DNA of 64,000 bases from Nocardia flavorosea (GCF_015477805.1 NZ_JADLQL010000003.1:62001-126000), one strand, 5' to 3'; positions 23,922-33,712 are shown, numbered from the stretch's first letter. Translations and numbers: made by a program. Notes: generated by a model not told the origin, from the sequence alone.

Positions 23922-24281
23922 ATGTTCGAGATCACGGTGTCGCACGATTCGGGCGTCCCACCCTACGAACAGCTACGACTGGCCGTTATCGCGCGGGTCC
24001 GGGCGGGCGAGCTCAGCGCGGGCACCAAGATTCCTACAGTGCGCGCACTCGCGGCGCAATTGAGCCTGGCACCCAATACCGTGGCTCGGGCCTACCGTGA
24101 ACTGGAGCAGGACGGGGTCCTGGAAACCCGCGGCCGGCTGGGTACCTTCATCGCCTCCTCCGGTGATCCCACCGCCGATGCCGCCGGTCGTGCCGCCGCC
24201 GAATACGTCGCGGCGATCCGCCGGCTCGGCCTCGACGACACAGCCGCTGTCCACTATGTGAAAACCGCTCTGATCGTTTGA
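23922..24281 (+). CDS. GntR-family (YtrA-type) transcriptional regulator
   Basis: 119 residues. A winged-helix GntR domain covers residues 1-75: PPYEQLRLAVIARVRAGELSAGTKIPTVRALAAQLSLAPNTVARAYRELEQDGVLETRGRLGTFI. The ~40-residue tail is the short helical dimerisation segment of the YtrA subfamily, which usually controls ABC transporter or stress genes. No transporter is adjacent here; its stop is only 13 bases from that of the convergent pmt gene. Target unknown. Confidence 0.9.
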   Translation: MFEITVSHDSGVPPYEQLRLAVIARVRAGELSAGTKIPTVRALAAQLSLAPNTVARAYRELEQDGVLETRGRLGTFIASSGDPTADAAGRAAAEYVAAIRRLGLDDTAAVHYVKTALIV

Positions 24282-24294
24282 CCCCGTACCGGCC

Positions 24295-25920
24295 TCAACG
24301 CCAACTGGGTAGCCAGAGATGGTCCTGCCAGTTGCCGGTAGTGATGGGCAGGGCCGTGAGGATCGGCCACAGCCAGATGAAGTTCGCGATCACCAGGGCC
24401 AGATACAGGCATACCGCGAGCAGGCCCAGGCTGTGCCGCTCGCTGGGTTCGGCCGGAAGGAAAGGCCCGGGCCCGCCCGGCGCCCGGGCGGCCGGACGGC
24501 GCGCCGTGCCGAGTACATCGCCGAAGACCAAAGCCAGCGCCATCACCAGGAACGGCGCCAGCGTGACCGCGTAGAAGTAGTACATCTGCCGGTCCAGCGT
24601 CAGGAACCAGGGCAGCAGCGCCGCGCCGTATCCGGTGAGCACGGCCGCGTAGCGCCAATCGCGGCGCACCACCCAGCGCCACAACCCCCAGGCCAGAACG
24701 GGCAGCGCGACCCACCACAGCGCCGGCGTGCCGATCAGCATGACAGCCTTCACGCATTCGCTCTGCCCGCAGCCGGTGACTCCGTCGTCGGCGTAGTAGT
24801 AGAGCATCGGGCGCAGACCCATCGGCCACGTCCACGGTTTGGACTCCCACGGGTGATGGTTGCCCGCCGAGTTGGTGAGCTCGGAGTGGAAGGTGAGGGT
24901 GCGGGAGTGGAAATACCACAGGGACCGCAAGGCGTCGGGGAACAGATGCGACCAGAAACCGCCTGTGCCGATACCGTCCTCGGGCGCCGACGGATTACCG
25001 GCCATATAGCGGTACACCGCCGTTTCCTCGCGGAACCAGGCGGCGTAACTGGCCAGATAGACGCCCAGCGGTATCACGACCAGCGCGTACAGGGCCGGGC
25101 CGATATCGCGGATCGCGGTCCCGAACAGCGGTTTGCGCACCCCGTAGGCGCGGCGCGCGGAAAGATCGAACAGCACGCTCATCAGGCCGAAAGCGGCGAT
25201 GAAGTACAGGCCCGACCATTTGGTTCCGCACGCGAGCCCGAGCAGGACCCCGGCGCCGAACCGCCACCAGCGCACCCCCAGTCGCGGGCCCCACGGGGTC
25301 TGCGCGATCCGGCCCTCGGCATCGGCCCGGGCCAGCCGCGCCCGGACCTGATCGCGGTCGACGATCAGGCAGCCGAAGGCGGCGGTGACGAAGAAGGTGA
25401 TGAAGATGTCCAGCATGCCGATGCGCGACGAGACGAAACTGGCCCCGTCGGCGATCAGCAGGATTCCGGCGAACGCGCCCAGCAGCGTGGAGCGGGTCAT
25501 CCGACGGACGATCCGGATCACCAGCAACACCAGCACGGTGCCGGCCAGCGCCGCGGTGAACCGCCACCCCCAGCCGTTGTAACCGAACAACGCTTCACCG
25601 AGGGCGATCATCTGCTTGCCCACCGGCGGATGCACCACCAGGCCGTAACCGGGGTTGTCCTCGATACCGCCGGTCAGGATCTGCCAGCCCTGCGGTGCGT
25701 AGTGCTTCTCGTCGAAAACCGGGGTGCCGGCATCGGTGGGGTAGTTGAGCATGGTGAACCGCGTAACGGCCGCGATCACCGTCAGGAACAGGCTGACCAC
25801 CCAGCCGCGCACGGTGTCGGTGGGACCGAAATCCGGTGCGGGCCGCAGCGGCGCCGGGCTCGACCAGGTGAGTGGCGGCCGCCAGGACGCGCTCGGTCGC
25901 GAGTCGGTCAGCTGATTCAC
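24295..25920 (-). CDS. pmt: Dolichyl-phosphate-mannose-protein mannosyltransferase (GT39)
   Basis: 541 residues from the GTG at 25920; an upstream extension to 26085 has no family sequence. It is a polytopic enzyme with about ten membrane helices and the conserved luminal block DEKHYAPQGWQIL near the N terminus, where the aspartate is catalytic. HPPVGKQMI, RIGMLDIF, CGTKWSGLYF and HHPWESKPWTWP are further PMT signatures. It transfers mannose from polyprenyl-phosphate-mannose to exported proteins, as for Rv1002c. The order arcA-pmt-rsmI matches Rv1001-Rv1003. Substrates in this window could include the Thr/Pro-rich secreted and lipid-anchored proteins, which is inference only. Confidence 0.93.
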   Translation of the reverse strand: MNQLTDSRPSASWRPPLTWSSPAPLRPAPDFGPTDTVRGWVVSLFLTVIAAVTRFTMLNYPTDAGTPVFDEKHYAPQGWQILTGGIEDNPGYGLVVHPPVGKQMIALGEALFGYNGWGWRFTAALAGTVLVLLVIRIVRRMTRSTLLGAFAGILLIADGASFVSSRIGMLDIFITFFVTAAFGCLIVDRDQVRARLARADAEGRIAQTPWGPRLGVRWWRFGAGVLLGLACGTKWSGLYFIAAFGLMSVLFDLSARRAYGVRKPLFGTAIRDIGPALYALVVIPLGVYLASYAAWFREETAVYRYMAGNPSAPEDGIGTGGFWSHLFPDALRSLWYFHSRTLTFHSELTNSAGNHHPWESKPWTWPMGLRPMLYYYADDGVTGCGQSECVKAVMLIGTPALWWVALPVLAWGLWRWVVRRDWRYAAVLTGYGAALLPWFLTLDRQMYYFYAVTLAPFLVMALALVFGDVLGTARRPAARAPGGPGPFLPAEPSERHSLGLLAVCLYLALVIANFIWLWPILTALPITTGNWQDHLWLPSWR

Positions 25921-26575
25921 GGCCCCGAGTCTATGGGGGCGGCGACGGCGCGACGCCACACGCCCGAAGCGGTCGCGCCGAGCACCCCGGCCGGTGGATG
26001 GATCGGCCGGCCGAAGCGACCCCCAGCGCCCTGTGCCCCCGGCTTCGGCCAACCGCGCGGTCCGGCAACCGTCTCCGGGACGCAATCACGCCGCCGAGGC
26101 CGGTGCGCGATCCGGATGCGCTCGCACGACCCGCAAAGGCGCAGCGGTATTCGGGCCGGTTCCGCGCACGCCGATCCGGATGGACCGGACGGCGGCAGCG
26201 GGCCTCGCACCACTCACCTGATACGTTCCAGGTACTTTGCGAACCGCCGAAACCAGAGGGGCCCGCGGTGGCCCGGAGAGACACAAGGTTGCCGCACAAA
26301 GACGGAATAGGGTGCCCGGAAGATGGTGCACACGAATTTGCGGTCGCCGGCCGGCCTCGCCCCACAGCGAAACCGGCGTAACCAACGGCGCCGGCGAGTT
26401 CACCGAAGCCTCGAAGGTTTGGGCTCCACGGAAACCGAAACGCAACCAGCGGCGGTCCGAGTCTTACGAGGCCCTGAAAGGTTTCGGCCCGCCCGAGGGG
26501 GCCGAAACCCGCGGCGCCGCAGGCGCCGCCAAAAGATGCAGCAGGCCGGGATTCTCGGGGCCGGGTAGGAGTGTG
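25921..26575. other. Divergent intergenic region with degenerate palindromic repeats
   Basis: About 650 bases between the starts of pmt and rsmI, larger than expected for two housekeeping genes. From about 26400 it carries two imperfect tandem copies of a ~65-base unit whose common core reads GA(A/G)GCC...GAA(A)GGTTT, then GCCGAAACC-type sequence. The second copy contains the perfect hairpin listed separately. An open plus-strand frame crosses it, but its composition and lack of a start suggest it is not coding. Confidence 0.55.
26481..26510. repeat. Perfect palindromic element upstream of rsmI
   Basis: GGTTTCGGCCC (26481-26491) and its exact complement GGGCCGAAACC (26500-26510) flank an eight-base loop. 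A second GC-rich palindrome, GGCGCC(GCA)GGCGCC, follows within 20 bases. It sits 65 bases before the rsmI start, inside degenerate tandem units, and resembles a REP- or MITE-like element rather than a terminator, because no gene ends here. Confidence 0.6.
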
Positions 26576-27418
26576 GTGGTAGAGGGCGGATTGGTTCTGG
26601 CGGCGACGCCGCTGGGGCAGATCGGGGATGCGTCCGCGCGATTGCGGGAAGCACTGGGGTCCGCCGATATCGTCGCGGCGGAAGACACCCGGCGAACTCG
26701 GTCGCTGGCGAAAGCGCTGGATGTGGAGATTCGCGGCCGGGTCGTCAGTTTCTACGATCACGTGGAGTTGGCGAAGATTCCCGCGCTGCTGGCGGAGATC
26801 GCCGCCGGCCGGACCGTACTGCTGGTGACCGATGCCGGGATGCCGTCGGTGAGCGATCCGGGGTATCGGCTGGTGGCGGCCTGCGCCGAACGGGACCTGC
26901 CGGTGACCTGCCTCCCGGGGCCGTCGGCGGTGACGACAGCGCTCGCTCTGTCCGCGTTGCCGGTCGACCGGTTCTGTTTCGACGGGTTCGCGCCGCGTAA
27001 GCCGGGGCAGCGCAAGGAATGGCTGGGCACCCTGGTCTCCGAGCGGCGGGCCTGCGTGTTCTTCGAGGCCCCGCACCGTTTGGCCGAATGCCTGGCCGAC
27101 GCGGTCGAGATTCTGGGCAGCGACCGCCGGGCTGCCGTGTGCCGGGAACTCACCAAGACCTACGAGGAGGTCGTGCGTGGCACGCTGGCCGAGCTCGCGC
27201 AGTGGGCGGCCGGTGGTGTACGCGGAGAGATCACGGTGGTTGTCGAGGGGGCGAGCGCGACCGTTGCCGAACCGGCGGATCTGGTGGCGCAGGTCGAGGA
27301 ACGTGCCGCCGCCGGACTACGGCTCAAGGACGCGAGCGCGGAGATCGCCGAAATCGCCGGGGTCTCCCGGCGTGAACTCTACGACGCCGTACTGGCCGCC
27401 CGCCGCGCCGGTGAGTGA
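26576..27418 (+). CDS. rsmI: 16S rRNA 2'-O-methyltransferase RsmI
   Basis: About 280 residues. The start is uncertain between the adjacent GTG codons at 26573 and 26576; the latter gives a better spacing to AGGAG. It methylates C1402 of 16S rRNA using SAM. Family hallmarks include LVLAATPLGQIGDASARL, VAAEDTRRTRSL, LVTDAGMPSVSDPGYRLV and LPGPSAVTTALALSALP, with FFEAPHRL in the second half. A short C-terminal helical extension (AEPADLVAQVEERAAAGLRLKDASAEIAEIAGV) is common in actinobacteria. It is convergent with metG, with a long palindrome between them. Confidence 0.95.
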   Translation: MVEGGLVLAATPLGQIGDASARLREALGSADIVAAEDTRRTRSLAKALDVEIRGRVVSFYDHVELAKIPALLAEIAAGRTVLLVTDAGMPSVSDPGYRLVAACAERDLPVTCLPGPSAVTTALALSALPVDRFCFDGFAPRKPGQRKEWLGTLVSERRACVFFEAPHRLAECLADAVEILGSDRRAAVCRELTKTYEEVVRGTLAELAQWAAGGVRGEITVVVEGASATVAEPADLVAQVEERAAAGLRLKDASAEIAEIAGVSRRELYDAVLAARRAGE

Positions 27419-27503
27419 CGCGTAGCGGGAACGAGCCACTTCTTCGGGCCGCCGTGGTGCAGAGCGCCGCGGCCATCAGGGCGATACGACGGTCGCCGAC
27501 AGT

Positions 27504-27527
27504 CCGCTCGCGCCGCGGCGCGAGCGG
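27504..27527. terminator. Palindromic terminator between rsmI and metG
   Basis: A 24-base perfect palindrome: CCGCTCGCGCCG at 27504-27515 followed directly by its complement. It is located between the converging rsmI and metG genes and would form a strong GC hairpin for both strands. No T-run follows. Confidence 0.7.
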
Positions 27528-27590
27528 TGATCGGGTGCACCCTGGAACGGCGCGGGTACGGGCGGGGCGCTGCCCGGCGCCTTCCCAGGG

Positions 27591-29156
27591 TCATTCGTCG
27601 GTTTTCGGCTCCACATAGCGCGGGAACACCGGTTCCGGGGCGGGTAGCGGGACGCCCGGGACGAGCGGGGTGGCGATATCGGCGAAATCGCGGCCCGGCT
27701 GGGCGAGCAGGTCCAGGATCTTGGCCGCCGAGCCCGGAATCGCCGGCTGGGCGAGGATGGCGACGATGCGGACCACCTCGAGGGTGACGTAGAGAACGGT
27801 CGCCATCCGGGCGAGGTCTTCCGCGGTACCGGATTTACGCAGTGTCCAGGGCGCCTGGGCGGTGAAGTAGCGGTTGGTCTCGCCGAGGGTGAGCCAGATC
27901 TGTTCCAGTGCCAGGTGCATCTGCTGGACGTCGAATTCGGCCCGGCAGCGGTCGAGGAGGCCGTTCGCGCGGTCGAGCAGGGCGCGGTCGTCGGCGGTGA
28001 ACTCGCCCGGGGTGGGTACGGCCGCGCCGCAGTTCTTGGCAACCATGGTCAGGCTGCGCTGCACCAGATTGCCGAACTCGTTGGCCAGATCGGCGTTGAT
28101 CCGGGAGACGATCGCCTCGTGGCTGTAGCTGCCGTCCTGGCCGTAGGAGATTTCGCGCAGCAGGAAGAAGCGCACGGCATCCAGGCCGTAGGTGTCGACG
28201 AGTTCCAGCGGGTCGACCACATTGCCGACCGATTTCGACATCTTCTCGCCCTTGTTGTACAGGAACCCGTGCACGAATACGCGCTTCGGCAGCTCGATCC
28301 CGGCCGACATCAGGAAGGCCGGCCAGTACACCGTGTGGAAGCGGGTGATGTCCTTGCCGATGATGTGCACATCGGCCGGCCAGAACTTGCCGAAGGCCGC
28401 GGAATCGGTCTCCGGGAAGCCGACGCCGGTGAGGTAGTTGGTCAGCGCGTCCACCCAGACGTACATCACATGGTCGGGATGATCGGGAACCGGGACGCCC
28501 CAGTCGAAGGTGGTCCGGGAAATGGACAGATCCTTCAGGCCGGCCTTGACGTAGCTGACGATCTCGTTGCGCCGGGTGGCCGGGGCGATGAATTCCGGAT
28601 GTTCGTCGTAGAGCGCGAGCAGTTTGTCCTGGTAGGCGGAGAGCCGGAAGAAGAAATTGGATTCCTCGGTCCAGGTCACCGGAGTTTTCGTCTCGGTGGA
28701 GATACGGCTGCCGTCGTCGAGCAGTGTGGTCTCCTCCTCGGTGTAGAACGCCTCGTCGCGCACCGAGTACCAGCCGGAGTAGTTGTCCAGATAGATATCG
28801 CCGTTGTCGAGCATCCGCTGCCAGATCGCGATACTGGCGCGCTGATGGTCGGCGTCGGTGGTGCGGATGAACCGGTCGAAGGAGATGTCGAGGGATTTGT
28901 CCATCCGCTCGAACACATCGGAGTTGCGCGCCGCCAGCTCCTGCACCGGCACGTTCTCCGCGGCGGCGGTCTGCTGCATCTTCTGGCCGTGCTCGTCGGT
29001 CCCGGTCAGGAAGAACACCTCGTACCCGTCGAGCCGCTTGAACCGGGCGAGCGCATCGGTGGAGATGTACTCGTAGGCATGCCCGATATGCGGCGCACCG
29101 TTCGGGTACGCGATGGCCGTGGTGATATAGAAGGCGGGGCGGTCGACTGCGCTCAT
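27591..29156 (-). CDS. metG: Methionyl-tRNA synthetase
   Basis: 521 residues, a short class I synthetase without the C-terminal tRNA-binding extension. The HIGH motif is present as HIGHAYEY (residues 22-29) and the signature loop as [22 protein letters not shown] at the N terminus and [12 protein letters not shown] are further MetRS signatures. The zinc-knuckle insertion cysteines are absent, as in other short MetRS forms. It charges tRNA-Met in the cytosol. It is divergent from tatD, as in the Rv1007c-Rv1008 pair. Confidence 0.97.
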   Translation of the reverse strand: MSAVDRPAFYITTAIAYPNGAPHIGHAYEYISTDALARFKRLDGYEVFFLTGTDEHGQKMQQTAAAENVPVQELAARNSDVFERMDKSLDISFDRFIRTTDADHQRASIAIWQRMLDNGDIYLDNYSGWYSVRDEAFYTEEETTLLDDGSRISTETKTPVTWTEESNFFFRLSAYQDKLLALYDEHPEFIAPATRRNEIVSYVKAGLKDLSISRTTFDWGVPVPDHPDHVMYVWVDALTNYLTGVGFPETDSAAFGKFWPADVHIIGKDITRFHTVYWPAFLMSAGIELPKRVFVHGFLYNKGEKMSKSVGNVVDPLELVDTYGLDAVRFFLLREISYGQDGSYSHEAIVSRINADLANEFGNLVQRSLTMVAKNCGAAVPTPGEFTADDRALLDRANGLLDRCRAEFDVQQMHLALEQIWLTLGETNRYFTAQAPWTLRKSGTAEDLARMATVLYVTLEVVRIVAILAQPAIPGSAAKILDLLAQPGRDFADIATPLVPGVPLPAPEPVFPRYVEPKTDE

Positions 29157-29443
29157 GGTGCCTTGATTCCATCATGCGGACGGTTGTGAACCCGACTCGA
29201 CTGCGTGTTCATGGGTTCAGAGGTTACTGGGCGCGGCTCGCGGGCCGGAATCGAATTCCGCGTCCTGTGCCGCGACATCGGTGCGCCGCGCTGCCGCTCG
29301 GGTGGCAGCGCGTGGTCGGTGCGCGAGGTGACCTCTGCCGGCGTGGCGGCGGACTCTACTGTGAAGGTCGTGCCTCCTCGTTATTTCGTGCGAAAGCCCC
29401 GTTCCGCCGGTGACCGGGCATTGCGGCGATCGGTGGCTGCCCG

Positions 29444-30277
29444 ATGAGCGCCCGGCGTCCCGCACCGCCGCTGCCCGAACCGCTCGCGCCGCTGGTGGAC
29501 GCCCACACCCATCTCGACGCCTGCGGCGCCACCGATGCGGCCTCGGTCGCCGAGATGGTGAATCGGGCGGCCGGGGTGGGAGTGGGCCGGGTGGTGACCG
29601 TCGCCGACGATCTGGCCGCCGCCCGCTGGGCCGTGTCGGCCGCGCACTGGGACGACCGGGTGTACGCGGCGGTCGCGCTGCATCCGACCCGGGCGAACGC
29701 GCTAGACGAGCCCGCGCGGGCCGAACTGGAGAAGCTGGCGGCCGATCCGCGGGTGGTGGCGGTCGGGGAGACCGGGCTCGATTACTACTGGCCGGGCAAA
29801 CTCGACGGCTGCGCCGATATCGAAACGCAGATCGAGGGTTTCCGCTGGCATATCGATCTGGCCAAGCGGATCGGGAAACCGCTGATGATCCACAACCGGG
29901 AAGCCGATCATGATCTGCTGACCGTTCTGCTGGACGAGGGCGCCCCCGATACGGTGATCTTCCACTGTTTCTCCTCGGACGCGAACATGGCGCTCTCGTG
30001 TGTGGCCGAGGGGTACGTCTTGAGTTTCTCGGGCACCGCGAGCTTCAAGAACGCGCACGAACTGCGCGAAGCGGTGAAGGTGGTACCGGACGATCAGCTA
30101 CTGGTCGAAACCGATGCGCCGTATCTGACTCCGCATCCGTACCGGGGTGCCCCCAACGAGCCGTATTGCCTGCCGTACACCGTGCGGGCGGTCGCGGAAT
30201 TGCGGGCGCAGGACCCGGTCGAACTGGCGGAGATCAGCACGGCGAACGCGCGCCGTGTGTACGGGTTCCCCGCCTGA
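29444..30277 (+). CDS. tatD: TatD family metal-dependent DNase
   Basis: 277 residues. A TIM-barrel amidohydrolase with metal ligands in VDAHTHLDACG (HxH), the glutamate in VGETGLDYYW, His in LMIHNREAD, HCFS and the terminal aspartate in LVETDAPYLTPHPYRG. These define TatD-type nucleases involved in DNA quality control. The N-terminal ~15 residues are proline-rich and may be a start-site overcall. Its place between metG and the rpfB position matches M. tuberculosis Rv1008. Confidence 0.95.
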   Translation: MSARRPAPPLPEPLAPLVDAHTHLDACGATDAASVAEMVNRAAGVGVGRVVTVADDLAAARWAVSAAHWDDRVYAAVALHPTRANALDEPARAELEKLAADPRVVAVGETGLDYYWPGKLDGCADIETQIEGFRWHIDLAKRIGKPLMIHNREADHDLLTVLLDEGAPDTVIFHCFSSDANMALSCVAEGYVLSFSGTASFKNAHELREAVKVVPDDQLLVETDAPYLTPHPYRGAPNEPYCLPYTVRAVAELRAQDPVELAEISTANARRVYGFPA

Positions 30278-30292
30278 AGCCCCCACCGCAGC

Positions 30293-30310
30293 CTGTGATT
30301 CACATCACAG
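30293..30310. promoter_or_regulatory. Perfect CRP-type binding site
   Basis: CTGTGATTCACATCACAG matches the CRP/GlxR/Rv3676 consensus TGTGA-N6-TCACA exactly, with 7-bp arms. It lies 17 bases after tatD and about 115 bases before the start of the rpfB-like ORF, where a cAMP-dependent regulator could control the latter. Confidence 0.75.
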
Positions 30311-30421
30311 TTTCGTCTGTGTCGTTTCGTCTAGCAGGGGCGCGACGCGCGCAAACACGTGCCCGGCCCCGCCGGTCGGCCTGTTGCGCTTGTCGTGACC
30401 GCCGACCTTCGTTATCGTCCC

Positions 30422-30619
30422 GTGACCGTGTCACCCTTTGCGAGGATCAACTCCTCACGCTCACCTCTGCTCTACGCCGCGATCGCCGCCGTACTGCTGG
30501 CCCTGATCGTCGTCGCCGGTGCGGCCATCGCCACCCACAATTCCACCGGCGACCGGGCGCACTCGGCCCCGGCCGGCCAGTCCTACCAACTGCCGGTGCA
30601 GCCCCCTGCACTCGTCTAG
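30422..30619 (+). pseudogene. Truncated rpfB-like ORF (membrane anchor only)
   Basis: 65 residues from the GTG at 30422 (30428 also possible). FARINSSRSPLLYAAIAAVLLALIVVAGAAIATHN is a cytoplasmic RINSSRS-type lead followed by one membrane helix. This is the pattern at the N terminus of actinobacterial RpfB, as far as I recall those sequences. The locus between tatD and rsmA is the rpfB position (Rv1009). The DUF348/G5 region and the transglycosylase-like Rpf domain are missing, and no trace of the WD-x-IA-CESGG motif was seen downstream. It may be a remnant, or a small membrane protein that is still expressed under the CRP-type site. Confidence 0.55.
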
Positions 30620-30800
30620 CCGACACAACGGCGATACCGCCCACCGCTGTTCCCCCCAACTGCAACGGTGGGGCCATTTCAGTTGGCCGTAATCTTGTGC
30701 ACCCGACCACGTACATCGCCTGAACGAACGGTCCAACCCTGAACCGGTCCGACCAGCCTCCGGCCCGCAGCGCCGAACACGCAGTTGGTAAGTTCGCCCG

Positions 30801-31703
30801 GTGTCGGATGCCGAGATGATGGCGCGTGGTGAGGCAGCTCTGCTGGGGCCTGCGCAGGTGCGGGAGCTGGCCGAGCGGCTCGGTGTCCGCCCGACCAAAC
30901 AGCTCGGGCAGAATTTTGTGCACGACGCCAATACGGTCCGGCGGATCGTGACCGCCGCCGGTGTCGGCCGTTCCGATACCGTGCTGGAGGTGGGGCCCGG
31001 TCTGGGTTCGCTGACCTTGGCGCTGCTGGATGTGGTGGATTCGGTGCTCGCCGTCGAGATCGACCCGGTGCTGGCGGCACAGTTGCCCGATACGGTGCGG
31101 GAGCGGGCCGGCGGCCTGGCCGATCGGCTGACCGTGGTGCCCGGTGACGCACTGCGGGTTCGTGCGGATATGTTGCCCGCCGCCCCGACCGCCCTGGTGG
31201 CGAATCTTCCTTACAATGTGGCCGTTCCGGTGCTACTGCACCTGCTGGCCGAATTCCCGAGTATCGGTACGGCTTTGGTGATGGTGCAGGCCGAGGTCGC
31301 GGATCGGCTGGCCGCGCGGCCGGGCAGCCGGGTGTACGGCGTGCCGAGTGTGAAGGCCGGTTTCTACGGTGAGGTGTCGAAGGCGGGCGCGGTCGGCCGG
31401 CAGGTTTTCTGGCCGGTGCCGCAGGTGGAATCGGGCTTGGTGCGGGTGGATCGGTTCGCCGAACCACCTTGGCCGGTGGACGAATCGCATCGCCTGCGGG
31501 TGTTCGAGGTGATCGATCTCGCGTTCGCGCAGCGCCGGAAAACATTGCGGGCCGCGCTCGCGGGCTGGGCGGGAAGCCCGGCGGAGGCGGAGCGAAGACT
31601 GCTCGCCGCGGGTATCGCGCCGACTGCGCGCGGGGAAACCCTCGACACCGCGGCCTTCGTCCGTCTCGCCGCGCAGGCCGGCGATCAGTTCGCCAGTTCG
31701 TAG
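30801..31703 (+). CDS. rsmA: 16S rRNA dimethyladenosine transferase RsmA (KsgA)
   Basis: 300 residues from a GTG. It dimethylates A1518 and A1519 of 16S rRNA. Signatures: [10 protein letters not shown] at residues 34-43, the SAM-binding [21 protein letters not shown] and the catalytic [11 protein letters not shown]. The C-terminal helical domain has [11 protein letters not shown]. The 3' end overlaps that of convergent copZ by 19 bases. Placement upstream of ispE matches Rv1010-Rv1011. Confidence 0.96.
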   Translation: MSDAEMMARGEAALLGPAQVRELAERLGVRPTKQLGQNFVHDANTVRRIVTAAGVGRSDTVLEVGPGLGSLTLALLDVVDSVLAVEIDPVLAAQLPDTVRERAGGLADRLTVVPGDALRVRADMLPAAPTALVANLPYNVAVPVLLHLLAEFPSIGTALVMVQAEVADRLAARPGSRVYGVPSVKAGFYGEVSKAGAVGRQVFWPVPQVESGLVRVDRFAEPPWPVDESHRLRVFEVIDLAFAQRRKTLRAALAGWAGSPAEAERRLLAAGIAPTARGETLDTAAFVRLAAQAGDQFASS

Positions 31704-31894
31704 CCTGCTTCGTCCACCGCGGCCGCGATATCGGAATCGGCGATCTCCGCGGCGGCGTCGACCACGACCCGGCCCGAGTCGAGGTCGACGTCCACGCTGG
31801 TGACGCCGTCGATTTTGCCGATTTCGGTTTTCACCGCCTGGACGCAGTGGCCGCAGGTCATACCGCTGACGGTGTAAGTGCTGGTGGTGGACAT
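31685..31894 (-). CDS. copZ: Copper chaperone/heavy-metal-associated protein
   Basis: 69 residues forming one ferredoxin-like HMA domain. The metal-binding loop [11 protein letters not shown] has the MxCxxC motif. It would carry Cu(I) in the cytosol and pass it to a CopA-type ATPase, which is not encoded in this window. A CsoR-type palindrome 46 bases upstream indicates copper-responsive control. The acidic surface and length are typical of CopZ. It is inserted between rsmA and ispE on the opposite strand. Confidence 0.92.
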   Translation of the reverse strand: MSTTSTYTVSGMTCGHCVQAVKTEIGKIDGVTSVDVDLDSGRVVVDAAAEIADSDIAAAVDEAGYELAN

Positions 31895-31939
31895 GGTGTC
31901 TCCTTCGCGCTCGGTCCTCTACCGGGACGCCAGGAAATA

Positions 31940-31954
31940 TACCCCCCGGGGGTA
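31940..31954. promoter_or_regulatory. CsoR-type copper operator
   Basis: TACCCCCCGGGGGTA, within an AT-rich context (AATATA before, AACGG after), matches the G/C-tract palindrome with TA ends bound by CsoR-family repressors. It sits 46 bases upstream of copZ, in the expected promoter position. Confidence 0.75.
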
Positions 31955-32050
31955 ACGGATGCAAGGGTGATGCGGTCCGGTCCGCTGCGTGGTCTTCGGA
32001 TGGTCGGGGCCCAACAGCACCTATTAGGCTTGTGCACCGTGCTGTCCGTT

Positions 32051-33010
32051 GTGCCCAGTCCCGTCACCGTGCGGGCACCCTCGAAGGTCAACCTCCATCT
32101 GGGAGTGGGTGATCTACGCGCCGACGGCTACCACGAGCTCACCACTGTTTTCCAGGCCCTGTCGCTCGCCGACGATCTGGAGATCGCACCCGCCAACTCG
32201 CTCACGCTGCGGGTCACCGGGGAAGGCGCCGCGGAAGTACCCACCGACCGCACCAATCTCGTCTGGAAGGCGGCGGTCCGGCTTGCCCAGCTGGCCGGCC
32301 GCGCACCACTGGTGGAGATCACCATCGACAAAGGTATCCCGGTAGCCGGCGGGATGGCCGGGGGCAGCGCCGACGCGGCCGCCACCCTGGTCGGCCTGAA
32401 CGAACTCTGGGAACTGGGCCTGCACCGGGACGAACTCGCCGCGGTGGCCGCCGAACTGGGCAGCGATGTGCCATTCGCCCTGCACGGCGGGACCGCGCTC
32501 GGTACGGGGCGCGGAGAACGGCTACTACCCGTGCTCTCGCGCAATTCGTTCCACTGGGTGCTGGCCCTGGCGAAAGGAGGGCTCTCCACCCCCGAAGTTT
32601 TCACCGAACTCGATCGGCTCCGCGTCCACGGCGACCCTCCGCGCCTCGGCACGCCCCAGGCTCTCATGCAGGCCCTGGCCTCCGGAGACGCGCATCAGCT
32701 CGCCCCGCTGCTCGGCAACGATCTACAGGCTGCGGCCGTCTCACTGCGCCCCGATCTGCGCCGCACCCTGCGCGCGGGCGTGGAGGCCGGAGCGCTGGCC
32801 GGCCTCGTCTCCGGTTCCGGCCCGACCTGCGCTTTCCTGTGCGAAACCACCGAATCGGCGGTCGCCGTCGCGGCCGAACTGTCCGGCGCCGGGGTTGCCC
32901 GCAGCGTGCGGACGGCGACGGGTCCGGTGCCGGGGGCCCGGGTGACGAACCTGGACGAACCACCGCACCCATCCCCGGAACCGCCGGCCCCCGGTCCGCG
33001 CCGGGCGTAA
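32051..33010 (+). CDS. ispE: 4-diphosphocytidyl-2-C-methyl-D-erythritol kinase
   Basis: 319 residues from the GTG at 32051 (GTG 32039 is an alternative). A GHMP kinase of the non-mevalonate isoprenoid pathway; it phosphorylates [19 protein letters not shown] at the N terminus, the glycine-rich ATP loop [15 protein letters not shown], and [11 protein letters not shown] near the C terminus are intact. The last ~25 residues are a proline-rich tail not needed for the fold. It follows rsmA, with copZ inserted on the other strand between them. Confidence 0.95.
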   Translation: MPSPVTVRAPSKVNLHLGVGDLRADGYHELTTVFQALSLADDLEIAPANSLTLRVTGEGAAEVPTDRTNLVWKAAVRLAQLAGRAPLVEITIDKGIPVAGGMAGGSADAAATLVGLNELWELGLHRDELAAVAAELGSDVPFALHGGTALGTGRGERLLPVLSRNSFHWVLALAKGGLSTPEVFTELDRLRVHGDPPRLGTPQALMQALASGDAHQLAPLLGNDLQAAAVSLRPDLRRTLRAGVEAGALAGLVSGSGPTCAFLCETTESAVAVAAELSGAGVARSVRTATGPVPGARVTNLDEPPHPSPEPPAPGPRRA

Positions 33011-33712
33011 TCCCCGCGGGGCCCTTCGGCGTCGAATCGGCTGCCGGGTCTCCTCACGGGGGTGCCGTGTGGCGTGATCGCCGGACATGTGATGACCGAT
33101 CGTCGACAGGTACAACGTCTGGCGCAACGATCCGTCGACGGCAGTGATCGGTGGCAGCGATCCCCGGAACTCGACGCCGCACGGGCGCCACCGCGTCCTC
33201 GGCGTGCAGCCGAGCAGGCACCGCGGAAACCGGCAGCATCCGCGACTCGAAATCTTGTCCCTGAGTGACGGCGCTCGCGTGCCCGGCGGCCGGAGCGACG
33301 CGTAGCAGGCCACCTCGAACCGAACCGTTGCGGCTCATCCACTGCTGTTGCCGCGGTTCCTTCCCCTTCGGGGAGGCGTCGAACTCCGGCGGGGACGCGG
33401 CCCAGGTGCTGGTTCTGGCCCGGGTACGCCGGCGGGTGGAAGATCGGCTACCGAGCCGCCGCGGCGGGAACGGCCCGGCGTAGGACAACCGGGTGGCTCC
33501 GGCCGGAGAAATGGTGCGTTCGGCAGGCCGATATCGGGCCGGGCTACGTCGTGTACGAGGTATCGCGACCGAGCGGTGGCCCGGTGCCGGACCGACCCGT
33601 TCCGGCGGGCGGGCCGGTGCTCGACCCCGGCGGCGGTCGCCCGGAGCGGGGGGCTCGATAGGCTGGGCGGGGTCGCGTATCGGCGTGGCCGGCAGCGGAG
33701 GCGGAAGGATTC
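33011..33712. other. Intergenic region, no gene recognised
   Basis: About 700 bases between ispE and the ABC-F gene. Short open frames exist on both strands but none has a domain, a credible start or natural composition. The last ~100 bases before 33713 (ending GGCGGAAGGATTC) hold the ribosome binding site of the ABC-F gene. No repeats or RNA-like structures stood out. Confidence 0.5.

Noticed and set aside
26237..26572. N-terminal extension of rsmI
   Set aside because: The open frame upstream of 26573 consists of degenerate palindromic repeats and lacks any RsmI sequence or start signal.
31469..32050. N-terminal extension of ispE
   Set aside because: It overlaps rsmA and copZ in a third frame and has no similarity to GHMP kinases.
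33011..33712. Hidden gene between ispE and the ABC-F gene
   Set aside because: None of the short frames has a plausible start, domain or amino-acid composition.
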